In this document: positions 52,461 to 61,451 of the stretch, one piece after another
How the letters are laid out: the number at the start of each line of letters is the position of its first letter
Position numbering within the stretch: position 1 is the stretch's first letter
DNA from: Streptomyces alfalfae
Lineage (GTDB): Bacteria > Actinomycetota > Actinomycetes > Streptomycetales > Streptomycetaceae
NCBI RefSeq assembly: GCF_004127445.1
Contig: NZ_QEXM01000015.1
Location: 124,001 to 188,000, forward strand
Direction: 5' to 3'
DNA: 64,000 nucleotides
Program-made: the position numbers and the translations under genes
Notes under the pieces: generated by a model
Databases searched by the model: none
Seen by the model: only the letters and a program-made list of their open reading frames with translations
What the model was told of the DNA's origin: nothing

Positions 52461-52880
52461 ATGAACCACCGCACCACCGCCGCACTACTGCTCTCGGCAG
52501 CTCTCGCCCTCACCGCCTGCTCATCCGGCGACGACAAAGCCGACAGCGAACCGCAGACCAAGCCGAGCCCCACTGCTCCCGAACTGACGCAGAAGCAGAA
52601 GGACGAAGCCGCACGATCAGCCGGCCTGCCACCGAAGCCCGACGCCGCCGAGCAGGCCAAGCTCATCCGGGCCCTCCAGGCCGCCGCCCCGGACGTCGTC
52701 CGCTACGAGGACAAGGCCGTCGACGCCTCACGCAACCAGTGCATGGCGATCAATGGCAAGGCGAAGCGCCTCGACTGGCTCGCGTCTCAGCGCTTCACGT
52801 ACAAGGACGTCACGACGACGGAAGAGCAGGGCGCGAAGATCAACGAAGCGCTCAAGGCGACGGGTTTCTGCAAGGGCTGA
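52461..52880 (+). CDS. Secreted lipoprotein B
   Basis: A 139-residue protein with a signal peptide (NHRTTAALLLSAALALTAC, lipobox Cys20) followed by a charged linker. The compact end domain contains two Cys (NQCMAINGKAKRLDWLASQR; ALKATGFCKG) that could form a disulfide. GGGGGG precedes the ATG. It is separated from lipoprotein A by a terminator and followed by another. The sequence is not an obvious paralogue of A, but its role may be similar. Confidence 0.65.
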   Translation: MNHRTTAALLLSAALALTACSSGDDKADSEPQTKPSPTAPELTQKQKDEAARSAGLPPKPDAAEQAKLIRALQAAAPDVVRYEDKAVDASRNQCMAINGKAKRLDWLASQRFTYKDVTTTEEQGAKINEALKATGFCKG

Positions 52881-52891
52881 TCCGTACGACG

Positions 52892-52921
52892 AGCCCGGCT
52901 GCAACGTACTGCGGCCGGGCT
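52892..52921 (+). terminator. Terminator after lipoprotein B
   Basis: AGCCCGGC pairs with GCCGGGCT across 14 bases, then TTCGC. Confidence 0.7.
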
Positions 52922-52946
52922 TTCGCATGCCAGGAGGCTCACCCCC

Positions 52947-53147
52947 ATGCCTGCAGCCAAGCCATTCCGCCTGAAGCTCGCCGACGGACGCACCTACGAG
53001 GGCGCCAAGTTCGCTGACGGCTTCGTCGTCGTCCACCACCCAGACCATCCGAACATCTGCACCGTCGCCATCAGTCTCGACGCCCTCACCGCCGACCAGC
53101 CCGAAGGGCACTGGCTCCACGGTGCCACGGCCAGCTGGTACCGCTGA
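52947..53147 (+). CDS. Small beta-rich protein
   Basis: A 66-residue protein (PAAKPFRLKLADGRTYEGAK; GFVVVHHPDHPNICTVAISL) that looks like a small beta-barrel or -sheet. AGGAGG precedes the ATG. The function is unknown. Confidence 0.55.
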   Translation: MPAAKPFRLKLADGRTYEGAKFADGFVVVHHPDHPNICTVAISLDALTADQPEGHWLHGATASWYR

Positions 53148-53171
53148 CCCGACCGGATCGGAGGCTCACCC

Positions 53172-53489
53172 ATGTCCGAACTCACCACAGCCCAGCGCCT
53201 CGCCGCCTACCGCAAGGAACTCGACAGCGAGGGCATCCCCATCGGCCTGACCGACGACCTCGTACGCGACGCCGCCCACCACCTCCACCGAGAGGACGAC
53301 GGGCCCACCCTCGCAACCGATCTGGAGGACGACGACACCCCATGCGCGGGCGTCACGCACGTGCGCCTCGTCCCCCACCTCGACCGAGACGCCATGACCC
53401 AAGTCGTACGCGACATGCACGAGCGAGCCCACGCCCTCCGGGACCCCCTCCCCCTCGTAGCCCCCTACCGGTACCCCTACCAGGGGTAG
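53172..53489 (+). CDS. Hypothetical protein before the late module
   Basis: A 105-residue protein, helical at the start (TTAQRLAAYRKELDSEGIPI) and with an acidic middle. It ends PLVAPYRYPYQG. CGGAGG precedes the ATG. No family is recognised. Confidence 0.5.
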   Translation: MSELTTAQRLAAYRKELDSEGIPIGLTDDLVRDAAHHLHREDDGPTLATDLEDDDTPCAGVTHVRLVPHLDRDAMTQVVRDMHERAHALRDPLPLVAPYRYPYQG

Positions 53490-53494
53490 CCCCC

Positions 53495-53905
53495 ATGCCC
53501 ACCGCCCCACCCACCCGATGCACCGACCCCGAGTGCCACGAGTACGCCACGACCAAGGGCCGATGCGACGCACACCAGCGCACACCATGGGCAGGACGAG
53601 ACGACAAGGCAGCCAGATACGGGATCAGCTCAGGACGATGGGCCACCCTCAAGCGCAAGGTCACCGCACGCGATCACGGATGCTGCTACCGATGCGGAGC
53701 CGACCAAGGCGACACAGGACCCGACGACGACCCGTTCGTCCTCGACCACGTCATCCCCATCAGCGAAGGCGGCTCGCCCACCGACCTCGACAACCTCGGC
53801 CTCCTCTGCCCCTCGTGCGACACGATCAAGAGCCGGGCCGAGGCACTCCGAGGAGCCGACCGAGCCCGCGTACGACGTGCAGGACTCACGGGACACCCCT
53901 CATGA
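53495..53905 (+). CDS. HNH endonuclease
   Basis: A 136-residue HNH nuclease. The N-terminal 35 residues have CTDPECHEY and CDAHQR, a likely zinc site. The HNH core is RDHGCCYRCGADQG, VLDHVIPISEGGSPTDLDNL and LLCPSCDTIKS. It lies 290 bases before the terminase small-subunit gene, the standard place for an HNH protein that works with terminase in cos cutting. Confidence 0.85.
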   Translation: MPTAPPTRCTDPECHEYATTKGRCDAHQRTPWAGRDDKAARYGISSGRWATLKRKVTARDHGCCYRCGADQGDTGPDDDPFVLDHVIPISEGGSPTDLDNLGLLCPSCDTIKSRAEALRGADRARVRRAGLTGHPS

Positions 53906-54195
53906 CCGCCGCACACGGCCCACGACGCCCCTCCGGACACCCCTGGGGGCCCAGAAGACCCCCCACACGGCCGTCAGGGAGCACCAAAATCCGACCTGCA
54001 CGACGCGAATTTGGGCTCTCCAGAGACCAAAAAACGGGGTCTGAACAGCGAAATTTCACCTCCGGCGACCCCTCCGACGGGCCACTCCCCCCTCTGGGGG
54101 GTAGGGGAGTCGAAATCGCTGGCCAAGATCACAGAGGGCCCGGCGCGGTCAACTCGGCGCACGCCATCTCAGAACGCTGATAGGGGGTCCCGGCC
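53906..54195. other. Gene-free region before terS; possible cos site
   Basis: No gene was recognised. It contains an AT-rich stretch (53985-54050) and an inverted repeat ACTCCCC ... GGGGAGT at about 54084-54110. A cos site beside HNH-terS would fit HK97-like cos phages. Proof needs termini data. Confidence 0.45.
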
Positions 54196-54651
54196 ATGGG
54201 GAGGACCGCTCAGCCCGCCGCCCTCAAGTTGATCAAGGGGCGCGGCAACGGCAAGGACAGTGGCGGCCGGCCGGTGAACGCTGGCCCGGCCTTCAAGCGG
54301 CTGCCACCGGAGCCGCCGGAGTGGCTGAGTGACGAGGCGGCCGCGGAGTGGGCGCGGGTGCTGCCGGAGTTGGCCCGGCTGGACCTGGTGAAGGAAGGCG
54401 ACCGCTCGGCGCTGGCGGCGTACTGCGAGGCGTGGGCGACGTTTCGGGACGCGACGGAGACGGTGCAGCGCGAGGGTCTGACGATCCAGGCGGCGCAGGG
54501 CACGCTCGCACACCCCGCGGTGGCGATCGCCCGGAACGCGGGGAAGGAGGTCCGCGCCTGGGCGGCACACTTCGGCCTGACCCCGAGCACGGAGCAGGCC
54601 CTGGCGAGAGGGGCCGACGATGGCAACGAGGACGAGAACCCGTTCGCCTGA
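54196..54651 (+). CDS. terS: Terminase small subunit (P27 family)
   Basis: A 151-residue protein with the P27-type pattern: ALKLIKGRGNGKDSGGRPVN, LPPEPPEWLSDEAAAEWARV and a helical core (LAAYCEAWATFRDATETVQR). It recognises the packaging site and loads the large subunit. Its 3' end overlaps terL by 32 bases. Confidence 0.85.
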   Translation: MGRTAQPAALKLIKGRGNGKDSGGRPVNAGPAFKRLPPEPPEWLSDEAAAEWARVLPELARLDLVKEGDRSALAAYCEAWATFRDATETVQREGLTIQAAQGTLAHPAVAIARNAGKEVRAWAAHFGLTPSTEQALARGADDGNEDENPFA

Positions 54652-56389
54652 GCCGACTCCCCGGGCCCTCCTCGACGACGCTGAGCTGGAGCGGCTGAAG
54701 CTCAGCCCTGAGATTGCCTGGTACCTGGCCGAGCGGGGTATCCCGCTGCCGGACTGTCCGCCGCTGATCCAGACACCTTCGCCTGGTGAGGCGCCCGGCG
54801 CGGTGTTCGATCCCGAGCGCGTGGACAAGGTCATCAGCGCGTTCTCGAAGCTGCGGCACACGCAGGGGCAGTGGGCGGGCCGGCCGCTGGTGCCGGACCC
54901 CTGGCAGGTCGCGTACGTGCTGGCGCCCATCTTCGGCTGGGTGTACTGGGAGGCGGACGCTGACGCGTACGTCCGTGTGGTTCGCGAGCTGTACGTGGAC
55001 GTGCCTCGCAAGAACGGCAAGTCCACCCTCTCCGGCGGCATCGCGATCTACATGACGGCGGCCGACGGCGAGCAGGGCGCGCAGGTCGTCGCGGCGGCCA
55101 CCAGCACGCGGCAGGCCGGGTTCGTGTTCCAACCGATCCGGCAGCTCGCCGAGCGCGCGCCTGCTCTGAAGGGGCACGTCAAGCCGCTCCGCGGGAAGAT
55201 CCTGCACCCGAAGAGCGGCTCGTACTTCGAGGTCGTCTCGTCGGTGGCGGATGCCCAGCATGGTGCGAACCTGCACGCGGCGATCATCGACGAGCTGCAC
55301 GTCCACAAGGACCCGGAGTTGGTCGAGACGATCGAGACCGGCACCGGTTCCCGGACGCAGCCCCTCATGGTCATCATCACGACGGCGGACTCCGGGAAGC
55401 GGGAGTCGATCTACGACCGGAAGCGTGGCCGGGTCGAGCAGCTCGCGCGGCGGGTGTTCACGGCGCCGACTGTCTACGGCGTGGTTTGGGCAGCGGAGAA
55501 GGAAGATGACCCGCATGCCGAGTCGACGTGGGCGAAGGCGAATCCGGGGTACGGCGTCTCCCCCACGAGGGCGTACATGCGGGCGCGGTCGGATGAAGCG
55601 AAGCAGTCTCCGGCCGACCTGGCGAAGTTCCAGCGGCTGCATCTCGGGCTGAGGACGAAGCAGGAGACGCGGTTCATCACGCTGCCGGACTGGGACACGA
55701 ACGCCGGCCTGGTCGACGAGCAGCGGCTTGTCGGGCGGGAGACGTGGGGCGGTCTGGACCTTGCCAGCACGAGCGACCTGTGCGCGCTGTGCTGGCTCTT
55801 CCCCGATGACCGGGACGGGGCCGGGGACGGCGCGGTCGACGCCATCTGGCGGTTCTGGACTCCGGAGGAGAACTTGGCGGCGCTGGACAAGCGCACTGCC
55901 GGACACGCCTCCGTCTGGGTGCGCGAGGGCTGGCTGACGCTCACTCCCGGCAACGTCGCGGACTACGAGTGGATCGTCGAGCAGGTACGGAAGGACCGCG
56001 ACACCTTCAAGGTCAAGTCCCTGGGGTACGACCCGTGGAATGCCTCTCAGCTCACCACGATGCTCACGGCCGAGCGGGCGCCGCTGGTCAAGGTGCGGCA
56101 GGGCTACTTGACGATGAACCCCGCGATGAAGGCCGTGCAGCGGCTGGTGAGGGCGGGCACGGCGGAGGCACCGATGCTGCGGCACGGCGGCAATCCGGTG
56201 ACCAGGTGGTGCGTGGACAACTTGGCTGTGGCGATGGACCCCGCGGGCAACGTGAAGCCCGACAAGGCGTCGAGCGGCGACAAGATCGATGGCGTGTCGG
56301 CACTGGCCACAGCGATGTCGGAGCTGCTCGCGCGGCCGAGGAAGAAGCGGTCGGCCTACTCGGGCGACGAAGAAATCATGGTCGTGTGA
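54620..56389 (+). CDS. terL: Terminase large subunit
   Basis: A 589-residue packaging motor. The ATPase has Walker A VPRKNGKST (Lys134), Walker B AAIIDELHVH (Asp224, Glu225) and a coupling TTADSGKRES segment. The nuclease domain starts GGLDLAST, followed by ALATAMSELL near the end. This is a Terminase_1-type protein of HK97-like phages. It is full length. Confidence 0.93.
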   Translation: MATRTRTRSPEPTPRALLDDAELERLKLSPEIAWYLAERGIPLPDCPPLIQTPSPGEAPGAVFDPERVDKVISAFSKLRHTQGQWAGRPLVPDPWQVAYVLAPIFGWVYWEADADAYVRVVRELYVDVPRKNGKSTLSGGIAIYMTAADGEQGAQVVAAATSTRQAGFVFQPIRQLAERAPALKGHVKPLRGKILHPKSGSYFEVVSSVADAQHGANLHAAIIDELHVHKDPELVETIETGTGSRTQPLMVIITTADSGKRESIYDRKRGRVEQLARRVFTAPTVYGVVWAAEKEDDPHAESTWAKANPGYGVSPTRAYMRARSDEAKQSPADLAKFQRLHLGLRTKQETRFITLPDWDTNAGLVDEQRLVGRETWGGLDLASTSDLCALCWLFPDDRDGAGDGAVDAIWRFWTPEENLAALDKRTAGHASVWVREGWLTLTPGNVADYEWIVEQVRKDRDTFKVKSLGYDPWNASQLTTMLTAERAPLVKVRQGYLTMNPAMKAVQRLVRAGTAEAPMLRHGGNPVTRWCVDNLAVAMDPAGNVKPDKASSGDKIDGVSALATAMSELLARPRKKRSAYSGDEEIMVV

Positions 56390-56413
56390 CGCGGCCGGAC
56401 TTGGGAGGTCGCG

Positions 56414-56635
56414 GTGTTCGCGTGGCGGCGTACGGCGGTCCGTAAGCGGGTCGTGGTCAACCAGAAGGAGCGGGCGTTCCGCGGGGTGCTGTGGGCGCAG
56501 CGGGGGCCGCTGTTGGTGCTGCGGGACGCGGAGTTGCTGGAGGCCGGGCGGGAGCCGCAGCGGGTGGACGGCGAGGTCGTCATCGAGCGGTCGCAGGTTG
56601 AGTTCACGCAGGTGCTCGCGAGCGGGGGTGGCTGA
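56414..56635 (+). CDS. Small head-module protein
   Basis: A 73-residue basic protein (FAWRRTAVRKRVVVNQKERA; FRGVLWAQRGPLLVLRDAEL). A GTG start follows GGGAGG. A similar small protein lies between terL and portal in related actinophages, as I recall. The function is unknown. Confidence 0.6.
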   Translation: MFAWRRTAVRKRVVVNQKERAFRGVLWAQRGPLLVLRDAELLEAGREPQRVDGEVVIERSQVEFTQVLASGGG

Positions 56636-56637
56636 CG

Positions 56638-58572
56638 GTGGCGTTCGTCGTCTCCTCCGGGCAGCTCGCGACGACCGGCGCCGGAGTGATGCCCGGGTAC
56701 GCGGCGCTGCCCGCGCCGGCCGCGCCGTGGGAGTACGCCACGATCTGGCGTACTCAGCCCCAGGTGCGCACGGTCGTGGGGTTCCTCGCCCGGAACATCG
56801 CGCAGCTCGGCATCCACGTCTTCCGCCGTATCTCGGACACCGACAGGGAGCGGCTGGCGGATCATCCGCTGGCTCAGCTGCTCGGCGCTCCTCTGCCGCG
56901 GCTGACGTCGTACCGGCTCGTCGAGAGGCTCGTGTCTGATGTGGCGACCTACGACAACGCGTACCTGATCAAGTTGCGGTTGGACGGGGTGCTGCGGCTG
57001 CTGCCCGTGCCGCCGTCGCTGATCCGCCCGTACGGCGGGAACTGGATCGCCCCGGAGTACTACGAGACTGCGGGCGGCCGGGACTTCCCCGTCGAGGACG
57101 TGGTGCACATCCACGGCTACCAGCCCGAGACGCTCACCCACGGCTGCTCGCCGATGGAGGCGCTGCGGGATCTCCTGCTGGAGGAACGGGAGTCAGCGAA
57201 GCAGCGCGCGGCGATGTGGAAGAGCGGCGCGCGGATGACGGGTGTGATCACGCGCCCTCCCGATGCCGAGTGGAACGCGGATGAGCGCCGCAGGTTCAGG
57301 GAGATGTGGCGGACGTTCGCGCAGGGTGGCGGCGCCGAGGGCGGCACGGCGATCCTCGAAGACGGCATGCAGTACAACCCGGTGTCGATCAATCCGCAGC
57401 AGGCGCAGTACGTCGAGGCGCGGAAGCTGACGCGGGAGGAGGTCGCGGCGGCGTTCTTCATCCCCCCGCCGCTGGTCGGCATCCTCGACCACGCCACCTT
57501 CAGCAACATCAGGGAACAGCACCAGCATCTGTACCAGGACACGCTCGGGCCGTGGCTGGTGATGTTGGAGCAGGAGATCGCGGCGCAGATCCTGCCCGAC
57601 CTGCCCGGTGACAACAGCGGCGTGTATGCGGAGTTCAACATCCAGGCGAAGATGCGCGGCTCCTTCGAGGAGCAGGCTGCGGCGGCGAGCACGGCGACGG
57701 GCGGGCCCTGGATGACGCGCAACGAGATCCGGGCGAGGAACAATCTGCCTGCGGTCGAGGGCGGCGACGAGCTGATCACGCCGATGAACGTGACGGCTGG
57801 CGGGCTCGCTTCGCCTCGGGACACCGCGCCGGAGCCGGGCGACGTCGCCAAGGCTCGGCGCCGTCGGGCCGGGCGGAAGAGCGCTCGGCCCGACGAGCTC
57901 GGCGACGCGGACGAGGAGCGTGACGCCCTGGCGGCCGCGCTCGTGGTGTTCACTGAGCGGCAGGCGGACCGGCTGCTGTCCGCCGTCGGCGCGAAGGCTG
58001 ACGGCATGCCGGACCTGCTGGAGGCATGGGCACAGGGCAGCGAGGACCGTCTCGCTCAGCTCTCCGCTCTGCTCGCGGAGCACGGCTACCGGCTGGCGCA
58101 GGTCGGGGCGTGGGAGGTCCTCGACGAGTACAACCCGGATGCTGAGGGCTGGTCGCCGGAGGTGATGCTGGCCTGGTGCCTTGCGGCGGCTGAGGCGCAC
58201 GCCGAGCTGCACGAGGAGGCGGGGCGTACCGCTGTGGCCGAGGTGCAGGCGGCCGGTGGCGAGGACTGGCGTGAGCAGCTCGGCTCGGCGGCCTCGGCTT
58301 GGGCCACGGCGGCCGCGGTACGGGCGGCCACAGCCGCCACGGAGTTGCGCTCGTTCGGCGGGCACGATGCGGCGTCCGCGTCGGGCCTGGTGCGTAAGAC
58401 GTGGCGTACCGGCTCGAAGCCGCGACCAGAGCACAAGCGGATGGACGGCGAGACCGTCGCGCTCGGCGAGACCTTCTCGAACGGGCTGCGCTGGCCGGGC
58501 GACTCCTACGGCGACGCCAAGGACAACGCGAACTGCAATTGCGACCTGACCTACGCCTACGGCGAGGAGTGA
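56638..58572 (+). CDS. Portal protein fused to a MuF-like tail
   Basis: A 644-residue protein. Residues 1-about 410 are an HK97-type portal (WRTQPQVRTVVGFLARNIAQ, VVHIHGYQPETLTHGCSPME, FFIPPPLVGILDHATFSNIR). A basic linker follows, then helices. The last 65 residues are a MuF/minor-head-type end (KTWRTGSKPRPEHKRMDGET, GETFSNGLRWPGDS, NANCNCDL). Portals normally stop near 400-450 residues, so this is a portal-MuF fusion that probably feeds the inner head. Confidence 0.85.
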   Translation: MAFVVSSGQLATTGAGVMPGYAALPAPAAPWEYATIWRTQPQVRTVVGFLARNIAQLGIHVFRRISDTDRERLADHPLAQLLGAPLPRLTSYRLVERLVSDVATYDNAYLIKLRLDGVLRLLPVPPSLIRPYGGNWIAPEYYETAGGRDFPVEDVVHIHGYQPETLTHGCSPMEALRDLLLEERESAKQRAAMWKSGARMTGVITRPPDAEWNADERRRFREMWRTFAQGGGAEGGTAILEDGMQYNPVSINPQQAQYVEARKLTREEVAAAFFIPPPLVGILDHATFSNIREQHQHLYQDTLGPWLVMLEQEIAAQILPDLPGDNSGVYAEFNIQAKMRGSFEEQAAAASTATGGPWMTRNEIRARNNLPAVEGGDELITPMNVTAGGLASPRDTAPEPGDVAKARRRRAGRKSARPDELGDADEERDALAAALVVFTERQADRLLSAVGAKADGMPDLLEAWAQGSEDRLAQLSALLAEHGYRLAQVGAWEVLDEYNPDAEGWSPEVMLAWCLAAAEAHAELHEEAGRTAVAEVQAAGGEDWREQLGSAASAWATAAAVRAATAATELRSFGGHDAASASGLVRKTWRTGSKPRPEHKRMDGETVALGETFSNGLRWPGDSYGDAKDNANCNCDLTYAYGEE

Positions 58573-58574
58573 TC

Positions 58575-59528
58575 ATGCGTACGAAGGACTTCGCCGCCCG
58601 CGTGAAGGCGGCCGGCCCTGACGATGGCCTGGCGGTCGGGCAGTTCACGGCCCTGGTGTCCGTGTTCGACAACGAGGACAGCGTGGGCGATGTGGTCCGC
58701 GCGGGTGCATTCACGGAGACGCTGGCGGCATGGGCGGCGAAGGGCGACAGCATCCCCGTCATCTGGAGCCATGCGTGGGGTGATCCGTTCGCGCATATCG
58801 GCCACGTGGTCAAGGCGACGGAGACGCTCGCCGGTCTGGAGGTCACGGGGCAGATCGACGACCTGGAGGAGAACCCCACGGCCGCGCAGGTGTCGCGGCT
58901 GCTGAAGGGCCGCAGGGTCACGCAGTTCAGCTTCGCGTACGACGTCGACGAGGAGGCGTACGTCCGCGACGACAACCACAAGTACGGCGGCTACTGGGAA
59001 CTCAGGAAGCTCAGCCTGCACGAGGTTGGGCCCTGCCTGGTGGGCGCGAACCAGGAAACCGAGCTCCTCGCGGCGAAGGCCTCCGGCCTCGTACGCGGGG
59101 TCAAGGCGGGACGAGTCCTGTCGGCGCAGAACGTCGACAAGCTCACGTCCGCCTACGAGTCGATCGGCGAGGTACTCCAGAGTGCCGACCCGGAGAAGAA
59201 CCGCAAGACCAGCGAGCAGCCCGGCCGCCCGGGCGCCCCGGCCGCCGGCGGCAACGAGCCGTCCGCCGCCGAGGACGCCCCGCCCGCCAAGGGACAGCCC
59301 GCTTCCGATGACGACCTCGACGCTCGCGTCGCGGCCGCCGTCGCCAAGGCTCTCGCCGCGCGCGAGAGCAGCACGACCGACAACCCCAGCAGTACCGAGG
59401 ACGAGACCACGCCGGGCCCCCGCGAAGCCGCGTCGGAAGACGACGCTGCCGCCAAGGCCGGTGCCGCCTCTGCCCGTCTGCGCACCGACCTCCAGCTCCT
59501 GGAGCTGGAGGCCTCGCTCACGGACTGA
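58575..59528 (+). CDS. Prohead protease with scaffold-like tail
   Basis: A 317-residue protein. Residues 1-165 are an HK97-type U35 protease with His66 (WSHAWGDPFAHIG) and Ser119 (QFSFAYDV). Residues 200-317 are Ala/Glu/Asp/Lys-rich and helical and may act as scaffold; no separate scaffold gene is present. It matures the capsid. Confidence 0.87.
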   Translation: MRTKDFAARVKAAGPDDGLAVGQFTALVSVFDNEDSVGDVVRAGAFTETLAAWAAKGDSIPVIWSHAWGDPFAHIGHVVKATETLAGLEVTGQIDDLEENPTAAQVSRLLKGRRVTQFSFAYDVDEEAYVRDDNHKYGGYWELRKLSLHEVGPCLVGANQETELLAAKASGLVRGVKAGRVLSAQNVDKLTSAYESIGEVLQSADPEKNRKTSEQPGRPGAPAAGGNEPSAAEDAPPAKGQPASDDDLDARVAAAVAKALAARESSTTDNPSSTEDETTPGPREAASEDDAAAKAGAASARLRTDLQLLELEASLTD

Positions 59529-59539
59529 GGAGATACCCC

Positions 59540-60868
59540 ATGCCCATCCTGACGATGGAAGACCTCGCCGGGCAGATGAAGCACCACCTCACTGAGGCGC
59601 GTGCCATCGCCAAGAAGGCCGAGGATGAGGACGGCCGTCCCTTCACTGAGGAGGAGTCGACGGCCCTTCGCGAGCACATGGCCAAGGCCACCGAGGCGAA
59701 GGCCGAGATCGAGAAGCGCAAGGGGAACGACGAGCTGCGTAGGGCGCTCGCGGACCTCGGCGACGACATCGCCCTGAACGCCAAGACCGACAACGACGGC
59801 AAGCGGCGCACCGCGTCCGGGTTCGAGCTGCCGGACCGCAAGACCATCGGCGAGGCCTTCGTCGACTCCCCGGAGTACAAGGCCCTCGTCGAGCAGGCAC
59901 CGAACGGCACCTTCGGGCAGAAGCAGCGCGTGCAGTCCGGCATGGCCGGGTTCAAGAGCCTGGTCACCGGCGGCTCCGACACCTCCGCAGGCGCGTGGGT
60001 CACCAACGACCAGATCGGCCTTCAGGTCGGACTCGACGCGTTCCAGCGCCCCCTGCGGCTGCGCGACGTCGTCACGTCCGGCACGACCACCTCGGACACG
60101 GTCGAGTACGTGCGCGTCACCTCCGTGACGAACGCCGCCGCACCCGTGGCCGAGGCCACCACCGCGGCAGCACCAACCGCGCCCGGCAGTGCCGGTGCGC
60201 TCGTCAACGCTGCGGGCGGCGGCTACAAGCCGGAGAGTGCACTCGCCGCGGCGAAGGTGACGACGCCGGTGAAGACCATCGCGCACTGGATTCCGATCAC
60301 GAAGCGCGCACTGTCTGATGCCGCGCAGGTCCGCACCCTCATCGACGCCTTCCTTCGGTACGGCCTGGAGGAGGAGCTCGAAGACCAGATGATCGGCGGT
60401 GACGGCACCGGCGAGAACTTCGAGGGCCTCGGCAACGTGTCCGGCGTGCAGGCGCAGGCCTGGGACACCAACGAGTTCACGACCCTGCGCAAGGCCAAGA
60501 CCAAGGTGAGGACTGTCGGGCGCAGCATCGCCAACGCCTACCTCCTCAACCCGGCCGACCTGGAGACGCTCGACCTCAAGCAGGACAACGAGGCGCGGTA
60601 CTACTTCGGCGGCCCGAGCGGGGTCGGCACCGCACAAACCCTGTGGGGGCTTCCCATCATCGAGACCGAAGCAGTGCCCGCAGGTACGGCGTACGTCGGG
60701 GACTTCCGCAAGTCCATCCTGTGGGACCGGGAGCAGGCCACCATCCAGATGACCGACTCCCACCTGGACTTCTTCATCCGCAACCTCGTGGCGATCCTCG
60801 CGGAGATGAGGGCGGCCTTCGGCGTCGTGCAGCCGAACGCCTTCGTCGAGGTCGACCTCACCGCCTGA
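59540..60868 (+). CDS. Major capsid protein (HK97 fold)
   Basis: A 442-residue protein. The first 120 residues are a charged coiled-coil delta-domain (EDLAGQMKHHLTEARAIAKK, EKRKGNDELRRALADLGDDI), probably removed by the protease. The rest is the HK97 capsid core (GAWVTNDQIGLQVGLDAFQR, AHWIPITKRALSDAAQVRTL, LLNPADLETLDLKQDNEARY). Confidence 0.93.
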   Translation: MPILTMEDLAGQMKHHLTEARAIAKKAEDEDGRPFTEEESTALREHMAKATEAKAEIEKRKGNDELRRALADLGDDIALNAKTDNDGKRRTASGFELPDRKTIGEAFVDSPEYKALVEQAPNGTFGQKQRVQSGMAGFKSLVTGGSDTSAGAWVTNDQIGLQVGLDAFQRPLRLRDVVTSGTTTSDTVEYVRVTSVTNAAAPVAEATTAAAPTAPGSAGALVNAAGGGYKPESALAAAKVTTPVKTIAHWIPITKRALSDAAQVRTLIDAFLRYGLEEELEDQMIGGDGTGENFEGLGNVSGVQAQAWDTNEFTTLRKAKTKVRTVGRSIANAYLLNPADLETLDLKQDNEARYYFGGPSGVGTAQTLWGLPIIETEAVPAGTAYVGDFRKSILWDREQATIQMTDSHLDFFIRNLVAILAEMRAAFGVVQPNAFVEVDLTA

Positions 60869-60882
60869 GAGGAGGTAGTCCC

Positions 60883-61095
60883 ATGGCGTACCTGAACCCC
60901 AGCGCGGGCGCGGTCCGCGAGGGCAAGCAGGCCGCAGCATCGGCGAACGCCGCGGCGATGACGACCACTGTCGCGGCCGGCGCCAATCCGACGAAGGCGG
61001 AGTTCGACAAGGTCGTCACCGACCTGGGCGTGCTGCGCACGGCGCACAACGACCTGCTCGCGAAGCTCCGGGCGGCCGGGCTGCTGGCCCCCTGA
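60883..61095 (+). CDS. Small head-module protein
   Basis: A 70-residue helical protein (AVREGKQAAASANAAAMTTT, AEFDKVVTDLGVLRTAHNDL). GAGGAGG precedes the ATG. It lies directly after the capsid gene and may decorate or join the head. Confidence 0.6.
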   Translation: MAYLNPSAGAVREGKQAAASANAAAMTTTVAAGANPTKAEFDKVVTDLGVLRTAHNDLLAKLRAAGLLAP

Positions 61096-61451
61096 TGTTG
61101 TTCACGCGACAAACCGCAAGAGGGCAGTGTCCGTGCGGCGCGCAGCACGCGGCGTGCGGCCCGCCCTCTGGCGTGGTCCCGGTCGATGAGCGAATGGAGG
61201 TGGCCGTCGTGGGCGGCCCGCTGAAGAAGTACCGCGTGACCTCGGCGTCCGGCGTCGAGAGCGTGGTCAAGTACAACGCTGCCGATGCCGAGCGGCTCGG
61301 TCTGACCGACGCCGACCTCGCGCCTGAGCGCCAGGCCGCGTCCGACGTGCAGCTGCCCGACGACGAGCCGCAGGCGAAGGCCCGCAGTGGCTCGCGGAAC
61401 AAGGCGCGCACCAGCGCGAGGAGCAAGGCGGCCGACGGTGGCGGGGCCTGA
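61095..61451 (+). CDS. Head-tail region protein with N-terminal cysteine cluster
   Basis: A 118-residue protein: an N-terminal CPCGAQHAAC cluster, then LKKYRVTSASGVESVVKYNA and ADAERLGLTDADLAPERQAA, ending Ala/Lys/Ser-rich. ATG 61095 is in a TGATG overlap; a GTG at 61209 with a good GGAGG would drop the cysteine cluster and is a real alternative. It has no defined function. Confidence 0.55.
   Translation: MLFTRQTARGQCPCGAQHAACGPPSGVVPVDERMEVAVVGGPLKKYRVTSASGVESVVKYNAADAERLGLTDADLAPERQAASDVQLPDDEPQAKARSGSRNKARTSARSKAADGGGA

Noticed and set aside
51888..52880. Lipoproteins A and B as a recent duplication
   Set aside because: Apart from signal peptides and charged character, their mature sequences do not align by eye.
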